IMG/VR virus record: IMGVR_UViG_3300048832_000030
Span: 1-37,969 of that record
DNA: 37,969 nucleotides
Reading direction: 5' to 3' (one strand)
Source of the DNA: a virus
Shown: one piece after another, positions 29,201 to 37,248 of the stretch
Layout: every line of letters begins with the position of its first letter
How positions within the stretch are numbered: position 1 is the first letter of the stretch
The notes under the pieces: generated by a model
Databases searched by the model: none
Seen by the model: the letters and a program-made list of their open reading frames with translations, nothing else
What the model was told of the DNA's origin: nothing
Translations under genes and position numbers: made by a program

Positions 29201-32200
29201 GCCACTGCTTGGACTCGTTGATGCGGTTCTGCCACAGCGGATGGCTGCCCAGCCACTGCTCGAAGTGGGCGTGAAACTGCGGCGAGGCGGTAGCCACGTC
29301 AATTTCGCCCGTCAGGTAGCCCCGCACGTATTCGGCAAACCCTTCCTCCGGCCGCATCTGGTTGGGGAAGTCGTAGTCCAGGGACGCCACCTCGTTGCGG
29401 AGCGCGACTCCGGCACCGCTGAGCACATCCGACCGCTTGTCGAACCCGTGGGCCAGTTCGTGGGTCGCCACGTCCAGGGAGGCTGATTCCTCACCCTTGA
29501 CCCGCACGTTCTCCCACAGCATCTTGTAGACGCCACGCAGCCCCTTGCCACGCAGGCGACCGGCACGAATCGGAATCTTGAAGATGTTCTCCAGGTGCTC
29601 CATCACCTGCCGTGCCCCGATGCGCTCGCCCGTTCCCTGCATCTCGACCGGCATCCCCGCCAGGTCCGCAGAACCCGTGGTCCCGCTGGCTGGCAGCGCC
29701 TGCATGGCCAAATCTTTATCAATGTTCCGCCGCAGGATCAGCATGATCTGCTTTTCCTTCCCGGCGATGGCCTGCGGTGACACCCCCGCTTCGTCGGCCA
29801 GTTGTTGCAGCGTAGCTTTGTGTCCCGAACGGAACCGGGACATGATGAGCCGCTGCTTGTCCACCGGCAACTTGCCGACAGCTTCTCTTACCCGGCTGAC
29901 CACCTCGCCGCGCTCCAGCGTACTGGCCTCCGCCCTCGCCACCGGCTCCGGCGTGTCCTCGGTCATCTGCTTGGGCTGCCGCGACTCCTTGCCGACGTAG
30001 GTCAGCATGCGGTTGCGGATGGCGGTGCGCGCGTAGTGCTCGAACTTCTCGCCCTTGGCCGGGTCAAACGCATCGACCGCCTCGATCAGCGCCTCATTGC
30101 CGACGCTGGTCAGGTCGTCGATGTCTATGTGGCGGTTGGTGCGGGCCAGCTTACCCGCAATGGGTCCGACGAGGTGCAGGTTGTCGAGGATGCGCTGCTC
30201 GCGCTCCTGCGAGGCGGGGGTAGGTGCAGCCGCCACAGGCTGCTCCACCGGCGCTGCGGGGGCTGGCTTCCGAATCGCTGTGGCTTTCGTGGCCATGTCC
30301 AACTGCGCCACCAGCATGTCCCGGTATCGCCTCAACGCATCCTTCTTGCCCGCCACGACTTCTCCGAGAAACGCCGTCCGCTCTGCCGCGGGCATGGCCT
30401 TCACCGCACTGATGTGTGCGTCAATGTCGGCCGTGGTGGTTTGCAGGGAGTCAACCTTGTCCAGCAGCTCGCGGTGCTTGGCCTGCGCATCGTAGGGGGT
30501 CGCCTTCCGCCCGCGACTCTTCTTCGGCGGCGCAGCGGGAGCAGGAGCATATGACACCACTCGTACTGGCACAGTGGCCATCCCAAGTTGCTTTGCTGCG
30601 GCGTAGCGTCCACCGCCATCTGCTATCTCGAATTGGCCACTTGCTGTTTCCTCTACAATAATCGGAGGAAGCGTGCCTGGGTTATTCTTCATGGTGGCCA
30701 GTATGTCTGGACTGGCATAGTCATGCTCTGGGCTAACCACTGACTCGATTGGCAATTGTCGAACATCAGACAATCCGGTTGGTTCCACACCCTCCTGTAA
30801 ATACCGAGACGTGTTCCGTTTCCAAACATTGTCTACTACTGGTGCATCACCACTCCACGCCGCTACGGGTGCCGCCGGGGCGGGAGCGGGGGCCGCTGCC
30901 TTCGCCGCCTTCCCCGGCCTGTCAGTCCGCACGAAGTGGTGCGTGGCGTCACCCGGTCCCACCACCTCCGACGCCGCCACCGTGCCAGCGTCCATCCCGC
31001 TCACCAAGTCCGCGCGGCTAAGCGTCAGCAAGTCCTCCCGGTTGGCGTCCACCAGCATGGCATCGAACTGCTCCCGCGTGACACCCTGCCCCTCGGGCCG
31101 CTGCTGGAAGTCCTCCCACAGCTTGGCAATGAATACCTTGTTGTCCCCGAACCGCCCCTCGGTAGACGCTGCCGCAATCTCGTTGATGGCCGCCGCGAAG
31201 GACGGCAGATCGGGGGCGGGGGCAGCCTCCTGCTCCTGCATCGCCGCCAGCTTCGTCTCCTCCTCGACCACCGACTCCTCGTTGACCGCGTACTCCTCCG
31301 CCGCCGCCTCCACCGCTTCCTTCCGCTTTGGTCCTGGCAGACGCTCAGTGAAACCGATCTCTATGAATTCTTTCCTGCTCGGTGTATCGCCTTTCGGGTG
31401 AGACTTCACCCACTCAGCCGCCTTCCGCTGCGCTGCCAATGAGTCGATGACCGGCTGCGGCACCGACCGCTCCACGGGCGGCGGCTCGTTGATGGCCGCA
31501 CGCTGACGGGCCACGGCGTCCTCGACACGCTGGCCGTACTCCTCGTCAGCAGCCTGCGTCTCTGCCTTGCGCCCCCGCTTATTCACGGCACCAATGCCTA
31601 CCGGAATCGCCTGCATGGCACCCATCGCCATGACCGTCTGCACCACCGTGTCACCGATCACTTGCGGCAACTGCGGCAGCAAGTCTTCGTTGTCAATCCC
31701 GTAGACCTTCTCTGCTATCTGGTGCCCAACCTCGGTAATGATCTCCTCCGGCAACTCCTGCATCGCAGCGATGCCCAGCCGCTTCAGACCCTCAGTGATC
31801 CCTTGCCCGGCAATCTTGCCAGCCTGGGCAAAGTGAGTCTCCATACCACCAAGTCCCAGGCGCTGGAACGTGCCAGCCACGGCTCCCTCAATGGCCCCGC
31901 GCGTCAGGGTGTAGGCTGCCAGCCGCTTACCCGTGGCACCTGCCTCACGCCCCTGGGTCAACGCCTGGTTCATCTCCGTGGTCGCAGCGGCTCCGATGGA
32001 CGAGGCAGCCACCAACCCCGTACCGGCACCTGCCACGCCCGCCGTGCCCATGGCAGCCAAGCCAAGCGGGACCGTCTCGATGGAACCTCGATAGCCACGA
32101 TGCAGAATCGCAGGCATGGTCCGTTCTTCGTCCTGCTCCGAAGCCGCTTGCCGAATCGCATCCCCGATGACGTTGTAAGAGTCGGCATCCAGGTCGTCGC

Positions 32201-32429
32201 CAGTCAAGCGATTGACCATGGACGCCACCGTGGTGCCCAGCCCCAGAAACGCAGCCTTGGTGGAGGGGAAGTAGGATTCCGCCAGCGACTTGCGCGCATA
32301 CTCCAGCGCCACCTGCTTCTGGATTCCCATTTCGACCTGCCGCTTGTTCGCCTGGGGGAACTTATCCCAGGCGGTGGCAGTCTCTGGTGCGTCACTCAAA
32401 GCTGTAAAGCCATCCCACTTATCGCTCAT
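26295..32429 (-). CDS. Giant polyvalent ejection protein: ParB-like, sigma-70-like, zincin and LPD38-like domains
   Basis: This 2044-residue protein is built of recognisable domains. Residues 100-285 are Ala/Gly-rich hydrophobic helices. Residues 553-626 are ParB-like (PPIIVE, ADGGGRYAAAKQLG). Residues 741-902 are sigma-70-like: region 2 has DDLTSVGNEALIEAVDAFDP and KFEHYARTAIRNRM; region 4 has KLPVDKQRLIMSRF and LQQLADEAGVSPQAI. Residues 988-1033 hold a zincin motif, HELAH with a later EEGFAEY. Residues 1400-1720 resemble LPD38 (NPTFVFRNFMRDMPTY). The design fits the polyvalent proteins that phages inject with their DNA. It ends tail-to-tail 5 bp from the integrase gene. Confidence 0.85.
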   Translation of the reverse strand: MSDKWDGFTALSDAPETATAWDKFPQANKRQVEMGIQKQVALEYARKSLAESYFPSTKAAFLGLGTTVASMVNRLTGDDLDADSYNVIGDAIRQAASEQDEERTMPAILHRGYRGSIETVPLGLAAMGTAGVAGAGTGLVAASSIGAAATTEMNQALTQGREAGATGKRLAAYTLTRGAIEGAVAGTFQRLGLGGMETHFAQAGKIAGQGITEGLKRLGIAAMQELPEEIITEVGHQIAEKVYGIDNEDLLPQLPQVIGDTVVQTVMAMGAMQAIPVGIGAVNKRGRKAETQAADEEYGQRVEDAVARQRAAINEPPPVERSVPQPVIDSLAAQRKAAEWVKSHPKGDTPSRKEFIEIGFTERLPGPKRKEAVEAAAEEYAVNEESVVEEETKLAAMQEQEAAPAPDLPSFAAAINEIAAASTEGRFGDNKVFIAKLWEDFQQRPEGQGVTREQFDAMLVDANREDLLTLSRADLVSGMDAGTVAASEVVGPGDATHHFVRTDRPGKAAKAAAPAPAPAAPVAAWSGDAPVVDNVWKRNTSRYLQEGVEPTGLSDVRQLPIESVVSPEHDYASPDILATMKNNPGTLPPIIVEETASGQFEIADGGGRYAAAKQLGMATVPVRVVSYAPAPAAPPKKSRGRKATPYDAQAKHRELLDKVDSLQTTTADIDAHISAVKAMPAAERTAFLGEVVAGKKDALRRYRDMLVAQLDMATKATAIRKPAPAAPVEQPVAAAPTPASQEREQRILDNLHLVGPIAGKLARTNRHIDIDDLTSVGNEALIEAVDAFDPAKGEKFEHYARTAIRNRMLTYVGKESRQPKQMTEDTPEPVARAEASTLERGEVVSRVREAVGKLPVDKQRLIMSRFRSGHKATLQQLADEAGVSPQAIAGKEKQIMLILRRNIDKDLAMQALPASGTTGSADLAGMPVEMQGTGERIGARQVMEHLENIFKIPIRAGRLRGKGLRGVYKMLWENVRVKGEESASLDVATHELAHGFDKRSDVLSGAGVALRNEVASLDYDFPNQMRPEEGFAEYVRGYLTGEIDVATASPQFHAHFEQWLGSHPLWQNRINESKQWLDRWRAAGAQGRVAGQISITGKPTPLPMRDQAPYMLHRAYQAMKDQFHFGHRFEKELRSRGYRPDPGMSFMDRAVAWNQSATTLANTALESGVFTFDDQGNVKRIGDSLWKALEPISNEEYLPWVTWAYARHALESWAAGKNPGITKDDAQHVFNAGQHNRHWAKAADALTKFNNDLVQVMVDTGRISPETGKMITDAYQTYLPLFRVVPKHQTGKGSVGGVQMVDLAQPFKRRKGSGYQILDPVQSTVRQAMHVYQMASAQVVTNEMIEAAELHGANGWIERLPPNMQKTTASLDEIWHSMKESLESMGMDPLAIEQMEADMDAETKNKWRSDLINLYRPNFFERGGDPVVRVYRDGQPTLYYVNDDLYKTVTGMGIYQLPKFVDATLGAMTRMIRLGATGLNPTFVFRNFMRDMPTYLMQRDYGGVADPMQWVATYAYSEFQRRIKGHTEDPFVKLYRQYGGMLSSVLAQDRPSVRRAVKSAVSGKQKFGFIETAMDVMQVTEAGPRLAEFVGVWKKHGYTKDQVRQMVNSGDIDGKVLVEALNAAHEVTVDFRRMGTVGRIVNRLVPFWNARLEGLDKTVRTFKDHPGRTFARWMAYGAIPSILYWLWHKDEDWYQERESWLDGYFVFTDESGKPIARIPRGHEAAQLGAGVESILDSLYRRDPESMNRWAAQFINNARPELNVAGVSTAWQIARNKDVFGRPIVPLGKQGLQPADQAKEYNTHLAKAIGKWLNVSPAKLEYAIDSATGGMYRRAAPLVHSAVSLDPLSPADIPVVQGFVLRQEQPRSVNEFYVEADRVRRAYASSRLPGRESSPELQDENYRLERIADMLSDLRKLNDGVEDRNERWKVQQYMVGLARNYIGRPPLERYPDPLKTDDLPPEVKQVMQDHIGRLATTAASVVDPAKSSSDKVEQMQRAQRALLEIGVSQSRAVESLTQRLLQRGFKPATVQDWQKRLIMAWPSGD

Positions 32430-33598
32430 GGCACCTGCCTTATGACACCTTTGTCGTCGATGAATAGCGTACCGGACGGCAGTTTGGTAGCTTCTTCCGG
32501 CGTACTGGCACGCGGCAGATACTGAGTCGCCAACTCCGCCGCACGAGGACTCGGTGCGTTGACAACCGTGGGTGCCGCTGCGCCGGGTGCCTCTGCCGCT
32601 GCCACAGGCGTCGGCGTTACCGGGACCGCCGCGCGCGGGCTGCCGGTCATGCCCGGCTGCTCGGCGTAGCCAGCCGTACCAACCTTACCACCAGCCTCTA
32701 CCGGGGCCGCTGGTGCCGCCTCGCCGCTGGTGGGCGCGCCAGCCGCCGGAGGCTGAAAGTATTTCTCGACAGCCGCACGACGCTCCTCCAACGCCTTGAC
32801 TGCCTCCTCCACGGTCTCGTACTTCTGCTTCACCACCATGTTCTCGCCATCCTTCTCCGTCACCGTCTCGGCCATCATCTTGTTGACATCGTCCAGCATC
32901 TTCTGCTGGTCCTTCTGCGCCTGCGTGGCCGCCGCCGTCGCCGTCTTGTCCTCCATCTCGACGATGCCCTTGCCCGGCACCTCCTGGTAACGCTTGCCAG
33001 TCTTCGGGTCGGTGTAGATCGACGACTCCACTCGCTCAGCCAGAGCCGGACCTACCATCGGCGGCCGAGGTGACGGCAGAATCTTGTTCTGCTGCTCCTG
33101 CAACTGGACAATCGCCCGCTCCTGGTCCTCCGGGGCCAGCGGCTCGCCACGGCTGGTCATCCCCTTGCCGCGAATCGAGTCGATCTCCGCTTGCAGCGAG
33201 GTCCACTCCTTGTCGTGCCGGTCGGTCCATTCGTGCGTACCAGCATCCAGCCCCCGCCACGCCGTGGTGGCCTCGTCCCTGGCAATGTCCCGCATCCGCG
33301 TCTCGCCACGCCACCGCAGGTCTTCCATGCGCTCATCGGCCCGCAGTTTGTCCCGCTCCACGTCCCGCAGCAGACCCTCTTCAAACATCGCCCGGCGATC
33401 AACGCGGTCGGCCTCCCGGTTCTCCCAAGCCAACTTCCGGTCTGCCTCGCGTTCCTGCGCGCCCCACAGCAGTCGATTGTGCTGTATCTGCTGCTCCAAC
33501 AATTCCCGGCGACGGCGACCCTTCGCAGTCCCCACGCCCGTCGCGTAAGCCGCTAACCCAGCCGCCCCTATAGGTTGATAATCAATACGGATTCCCAT
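32426..33598 (-). CDS. Coiled-coil virion/ejection protein
   Basis: This 390-residue protein overlaps the giant gene by 4 nt. The N-terminal 170 residues are highly charged helices (RRRRELLEQQIQHNRLLWGA, DRVDRRAMFEEGLLRDVERD), likely a long coiled coil. The C-terminal part is an Ala/Pro-rich linker ending in a compact segment (PSGTLFIDDKGVIRQVP). It probably is an internal virion or ejection protein that partners the giant protein. GAGGGG precedes the ATG. Confidence 0.65.
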   Translation of the reverse strand: MGIRIDYQPIGAAGLAAYATGVGTAKGRRRRELLEQQIQHNRLLWGAQEREADRKLAWENREADRVDRRAMFEEGLLRDVERDKLRADERMEDLRWRGETRMRDIARDEATTAWRGLDAGTHEWTDRHDKEWTSLQAEIDSIRGKGMTSRGEPLAPEDQERAIVQLQEQQNKILPSPRPPMVGPALAERVESSIYTDPKTGKRYQEVPGKGIVEMEDKTATAAATQAQKDQQKMLDDVNKMMAETVTEKDGENMVVKQKYETVEEAVKALEERRAAVEKYFQPPAAGAPTSGEAAPAAPVEAGGKVGTAGYAEQPGMTGSPRAAVPVTPTPVAAAEAPGAAAPTVVNAPSPRAAELATQYLPRASTPEEATKLPSGTLFIDDKGVIRQVP

Positions 33599-33610
33599 CG
33601 CAGTCCCCTC

Positions 33611-34507
33611 TTAGCCAATGCCGATCTTGCGGCCTAGTTTGTTTAGCTTCTGTTTCCGCTTTCCGCACCCGCACGGCTTACCCAAGAGCTTCGTCACCCG
33701 CTGCTCTGTAATCCCTACGCTGCTCAATACCTTTTCCACGTAGTCGCCCAAGCCCATCTTCGGCTGCGGAACCACCTGCCCCGGCCCACGCCCCGCTTCC
33801 CACATCGCATAGTAGTCCGGCCGCGTCTGGCACAGCCGGTGCCAGTGCGGCGTCTTGTGGCATTGGTGCCGCTCGCACCAGCCGGGTTGTTCACATACGC
33901 AACCAGCAGTGGCTGCTAACTGCATATAATCAGCGTGACAATACTGCCGGATAGCCATTAACTCAGGCTGACGTGCCACGGGCTTCTGGAAGGACTTATT
34001 CTCCGTGATATCTGGCAACTCTACATCCAACCAGGTCGCAATTTCTTGATGTACACAGTCGCTATAGCGAAACACCTGTGTGGACTCGTGACAGTAGGTC
34101 TGCAAGAAGCCTCCTGGGTTGCAAAGCAGCCGTAATTTCATTGCGTCTTGTACAACTTGCTCAAACGACAATTGAGCTGTGCGATACACCCAATCCGCAA
34201 ACCAAGCGGGCCATTCCTGGATACCCGGATCATCTGCACTGGCCTGCGACCATCTTTGTAGCCATCCATAATGAGACCTGAAAACACCCACGGGGTCACG
34301 CAGTATGGTAAATGTCTGGTAGCCGGGATATTGCTCCATTGCCAATCTGGCTGAGCAGTGCATACCCGCCGGAATGTCCGGCGGAAAGCTCAGACGATTA
34401 TCCCATAAGGCATCTGTAAATCTTGCTGTCAAAGCCAGACTGAGAGACGTGCCGCCAGTGCGTGGCATGTGGATAAAGATCAACTTCTTACTGGGTATGA
34501 TGACCAT
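33611..34507 (-). CDS. Sulfotransferase-family protein with C-terminal Cys/His module
   Basis: This is a 298-residue protein. Residues 11-22 (FIHMPRTGGTSL) match the 5'-phosphosulfate binding loop, and residues 67-80 (TILRDPVGVFRSHY) match the 3'-phosphate binding motif with its Arg and Ser. Such enzymes move sulfate from PAPS to sugars or proteins. Residues 203-244 (CVCEQPGWCERH, then WEAGRGPGQ) are a Cys/His-rich module also found at the start of the next protein upstream. ATG 34507 overlaps the previous stop (TAATG). Sulfation of a surface sugar is one possible role. Confidence 0.78.
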   Translation of the reverse strand: MVIIPSKKLIFIHMPRTGGTSLSLALTARFTDALWDNRLSFPPDIPAGMHCSARLAMEQYPGYQTFTILRDPVGVFRSHYGWLQRWSQASADDPGIQEWPAWFADWVYRTAQLSFEQVVQDAMKLRLLCNPGGFLQTYCHESTQVFRYSDCVHQEIATWLDVELPDITENKSFQKPVARQPELMAIRQYCHADYMQLAATAGCVCEQPGWCERHQCHKTPHWHRLCQTRPDYYAMWEAGRGPGQVVPQPKMGLGDYVEKVLSSVGITEQRVTKLLGKPCGCGKRKQKLNKLGRKIGIG

Positions 34508-35463
34508 TATTCCATATAACCCTGACTTGGGCACAACACCTTGATGCCGTACCTTCTCATGCGAACAGCAATGTCAGGTTCCGACTCGATGAATGTCACG
34601 CATTCGATGCGGTGGCATATCCGCGCCTTCCAGGTGGCCACCTTGTCTGGGTTCCAGCGATCATGCTCTGATCCAGACCACATGATTAGTCGATTGTATT
34701 GCATGCGCCATTTCTCCAGCCACGCAACAGTAGTTGCTCGCTCGGATTCTGGGCGAGCTGTAATAATGGCCTGACAGCGGTCATTGTGGATGGGATACAA
34801 TGGCTGATGTTGGTAAGGAGGGTTTTTACAGACAACGCCATCCATATCCACACCCCACGCATGAATCCATGGTGCATTGAAAATATTCCACTCCAGTAGG
34901 TGAGGGTACGGCAATACCTCAGAATACAGCACGGGAAGCGACAGATTTTTGCGGATATAACACACCGCCAATGCAGCATTGGGCGCAATCATGCCACTCG
35001 ATAGATAACGCCTGAATGTATAGCCACCGTGCATGGTATCGTCGATGTAGGCAGGAATGCCTGTTCTCGGCTGAAGCGCACCCCAACCTGTGCGAGACCC
35101 ACCACCTAAAGGTATCTCCCCGTCTTGCCTCAAAACATACAGCGGAAGATGTAGTAATGTAGCAATAATGCTGGCTGGAATTAGTCCGCTGCGGGGAATA
35201 GCTACGATGCGTGACACATTGTCTGGTAATCGTGAAGCCAACTGAACTGCCGCAGCTGCTAATTCGTGACACTTTACGAACCGCACTCGATCTCTCATAA
35301 GATGAACCGGCGTTAGTTCTGCCAAACCTTGTCCTGGCCCACGACCCGCTTCCCATGCTGCAAAGTATTTCGCATCCGTCTGGCATAGCTCGAACCAGCG
35401 CTGCGTCTTGTTGACGTTGTGCTTCTGGCAGTATCCAGGGCCTTTACACACGCATCCGGTCAT
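34507..35463 (-). CDS. Cys/His module fused to a phosphoribosyltransferase and a HAD-like domain
   Basis: This is a 318-residue protein. Residues 4-45 are the Cys/His module (CVCKGPGYCQKH, WEAGRGPGQ). Residues 60-180 look like a PRTase fold: IVAIPRSGLIPA, then AYIDDTMHGG as the PRPP-binding loop. Residues 203-310 look HAD-like: WGVDMDGVV (D206, D208), ITARPESER and a late ESEPDIA. A PRTase fused to a phosphatase suggests nucleotide salvage or base modification. I know no family with this exact order. GAGG precedes the ATG. Confidence 0.75.
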   Translation of the reverse strand: MTGCVCKGPGYCQKHNVNKTQRWFELCQTDAKYFAAWEAGRGPGQGLAELTPVHLMRDRVRFVKCHELAAAAVQLASRLPDNVSRIVAIPRSGLIPASIIATLLHLPLYVLRQDGEIPLGGGSRTGWGALQPRTGIPAYIDDTMHGGYTFRRYLSSGMIAPNAALAVCYIRKNLSLPVLYSEVLPYPHLLEWNIFNAPWIHAWGVDMDGVVCKNPPYQHQPLYPIHNDRCQAIITARPESERATTVAWLEKWRMQYNRLIMWSGSEHDRWNPDKVATWKARICHRIECVTFIESEPDIAVRMRRYGIKVLCPSQGYME

Positions 35464-35469
35464 AGTGCC

Positions 35470-36642
35470 TCAGATGGTTATCAAAATCCAATACTCGCCG
35501 CTGCAATTTTCCGAGATCGGCGGTTCGCCCGTGCAGCCCGGCTCGTTCTTCTTGTAGCACAGCTCGCAGTCCTGGGAAAACCCTAGCGTATATGGCCCGA
35601 AGTACAGTTGTAGCGGGACGCACATGGACAGCTCCGCGTCGGCCGACTTCTGTACGTTCGTATTGTGGCAACGGTCCAGCGGCTCTAATGGAATCAAGCT
35701 GAACGAAGAGGGCGGGCCATTGCCGCACGTCAACCGAAAGTTCAGTTCCTCTGTTGCGTAGCCCGTGGACTTCTCCAGTCCGCCCTCCCACATGACCTCC
35801 TGCGGCCCCAGTACCGCTTCCATCTCCCAGCTTTCGCCCTCCAAGCACGCCGCCCGATAGGTCGCGTTCACTATCGTGGCCGTCAGCGTCGTGGGCATCG
35901 CAAACTCCTCGCACACGCAGAAGCAGCTGCGGCAAATCTCGCTACCGTTGCGCAGCTCCTCCACGGAGAAGTTGTCGAACCGATTCTGGTGCCCGGTGTT
36001 CTCGTGCCCGATGGCGCAGTATTGGCCCGTACCAGGGTCCGCGTCGTCCCACGCAGCGTACTCGTTGACCGTGGGAGAGATCCACGCCTTGGTCAGGCTC
36101 AGCTCGTGGTCTGCGCACACCTTAAACACGATGTTGATGGGCGTGCCCGTTGCAGCAGTGGTGTAGATGGCGGAGTCGCCGCCGTTGCCGCCCGTGATCG
36201 TGGTCGTCCACTGATTGGCGGTTTCGTCCCAACTGAACTTGACCTGGATGTCGCCCGCCTTCGAGTCGCTGATGCAGCACGGCCAGATGAAATACTCGTC
36301 ACCGTCCTCAATGGACGCTACGGGCACCTCGACCTCAATGAACATCTCACCGGCAGAGGCGGCTGGTACGGAACGAGTACAGAAGAGTTGGGCACCCGAC
36401 GTGCCGGTTTCTTCGTCGTACTCCTCGACCAGTTCCTCATCTTCAATGCCCCAGTCGCCAGCGACCTCGTTCCAGTCGTCGCCCAGGCTGGTGCTGTCTT
36501 CACGCGCGAAGGTGTCCTCGAAGATCCAACAATCGCACGGGCAGCAGTCCTCGTGGAAGGCGGAACCCACCCAGGTGCCAGGGTTCTGGCTCGTCCCCCA
36601 GAACTGAATCTCCCCTTCTTTGGCATGGATTCCAACGGCCAT
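35470..36642 (-). CDS. Virion protein with concanavalin-like N-terminal part
   Basis: This 390-residue protein is Cys-, Asp- and Trp-rich. Residues 45-240 (DTFAREDSTSLGDDWNEVAG, SFIEVEV-type strands, then HENTGHQNRFDNFSVEEL) have the look of a laminin/concanavalin-type sandwich that binds sugar. The C-terminal half has several Cys pairs (CRSCFCVC, CELCYKKNEPGC), suggesting disulfides or metal. It may be a tail or receptor-binding protein. ATG 36642 lies two bases after the upstream stop; the longer reading has no support. Confidence 0.6.
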   Translation of the reverse strand: MAVGIHAKEGEIQFWGTSQNPGTWVGSAFHEDCCPCDCWIFEDTFAREDSTSLGDDWNEVAGDWGIEDEELVEEYDEETGTSGAQLFCTRSVPAASAGEMFIEVEVPVASIEDGDEYFIWPCCISDSKAGDIQVKFSWDETANQWTTTITGGNGGDSAIYTTAATGTPINIVFKVCADHELSLTKAWISPTVNEYAAWDDADPGTGQYCAIGHENTGHQNRFDNFSVEELRNGSEICRSCFCVCEEFAMPTTLTATIVNATYRAACLEGESWEMEAVLGPQEVMWEGGLEKSTGYATEELNFRLTCGNGPPSSFSLIPLEPLDRCHNTNVQKSADAELSMCVPLQLYFGPYTLGFSQDCELCYKKNEPGCTGEPPISENCSGEYWILITI

Positions 36643-36644
36643 TA

Positions 36645-37238
36645 TTAATACCCGTCGGGCGGGCACTCCGTCCACTGCCAGGGTTCTGCAATCCAGCTCG
36701 GCCAGCCGTAGTAAGCGTTGGTCCAGCGGATCTTCAGCCCGCTCGGCAGCTCGATGTCGTGCGGGTTGAGCACGGTGAACGTCGTGCCACTGGCGGTCCA
36801 GCCGGACGTGTACATCTCTGCCGTACCACTACCACCAGCAGCGATGGCCCCCGTTGTCTTGCCGAGATACCACAACTGGGTAGTGACCAGTTCCGGCGGC
36901 ATCCAGATGATGCGCCAGTGGTTCTCGTAATCGTGCAGAGCCAGACCAACGTCGTCAACATCACCAGAAAAGAGATAATCCTGGTTGTTGTCAGACAACT
37001 GGTTGTGGACGTAGATATGGATCTCGGGTGGGTGGAAGATCGGGTTCTGCCCCCACTGATCCTCGTTCGTGATCTCGGCCTCTGCGTACTCGTCCGCAGT
37101 CGTGAGGGCCTCAAGCAGCGTGAAGCGGGTGCATTGCTTCAGCGGTGGGTAGAGGTAGTTCGACTTGCCCGAAATAGGGTCAGTCGGACTGGGCAGCCGA
37201 AAGAAGGGAGCAGCGGTTTTGCGCTTGCGGAAAGACAT
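36645..37238 (-). CDS. Virion-associated protein, function unknown
   Basis: This 197-residue protein is Trp/Tyr-rich and beta-like (HIYVHNQLSDNNQDYLFSGD, WRIIWMPPELVTTQLWYLGK). It has a basic N-terminus (MSFRKRKTAAPFFRLPSP). AGGA lies before the ATG. It is probably a structural component encoded with its neighbours in the tail/ejection operon. I see no recognised domain. Confidence 0.55.
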   Translation of the reverse strand: MSFRKRKTAAPFFRLPSPTDPISGKSNYLYPPLKQCTRFTLLEALTTADEYAEAEITNEDQWGQNPIFHPPEIHIYVHNQLSDNNQDYLFSGDVDDVGLALHDYENHWRIIWMPPELVTTQLWYLGKTTGAIAAGGSGTAEMYTSGWTASGTTFTVLNPHDIELPSGLKIRWTNAYYGWPSWIAEPWQWTECPPDGY

Positions 37239-37248
37239 GTGAACATTC

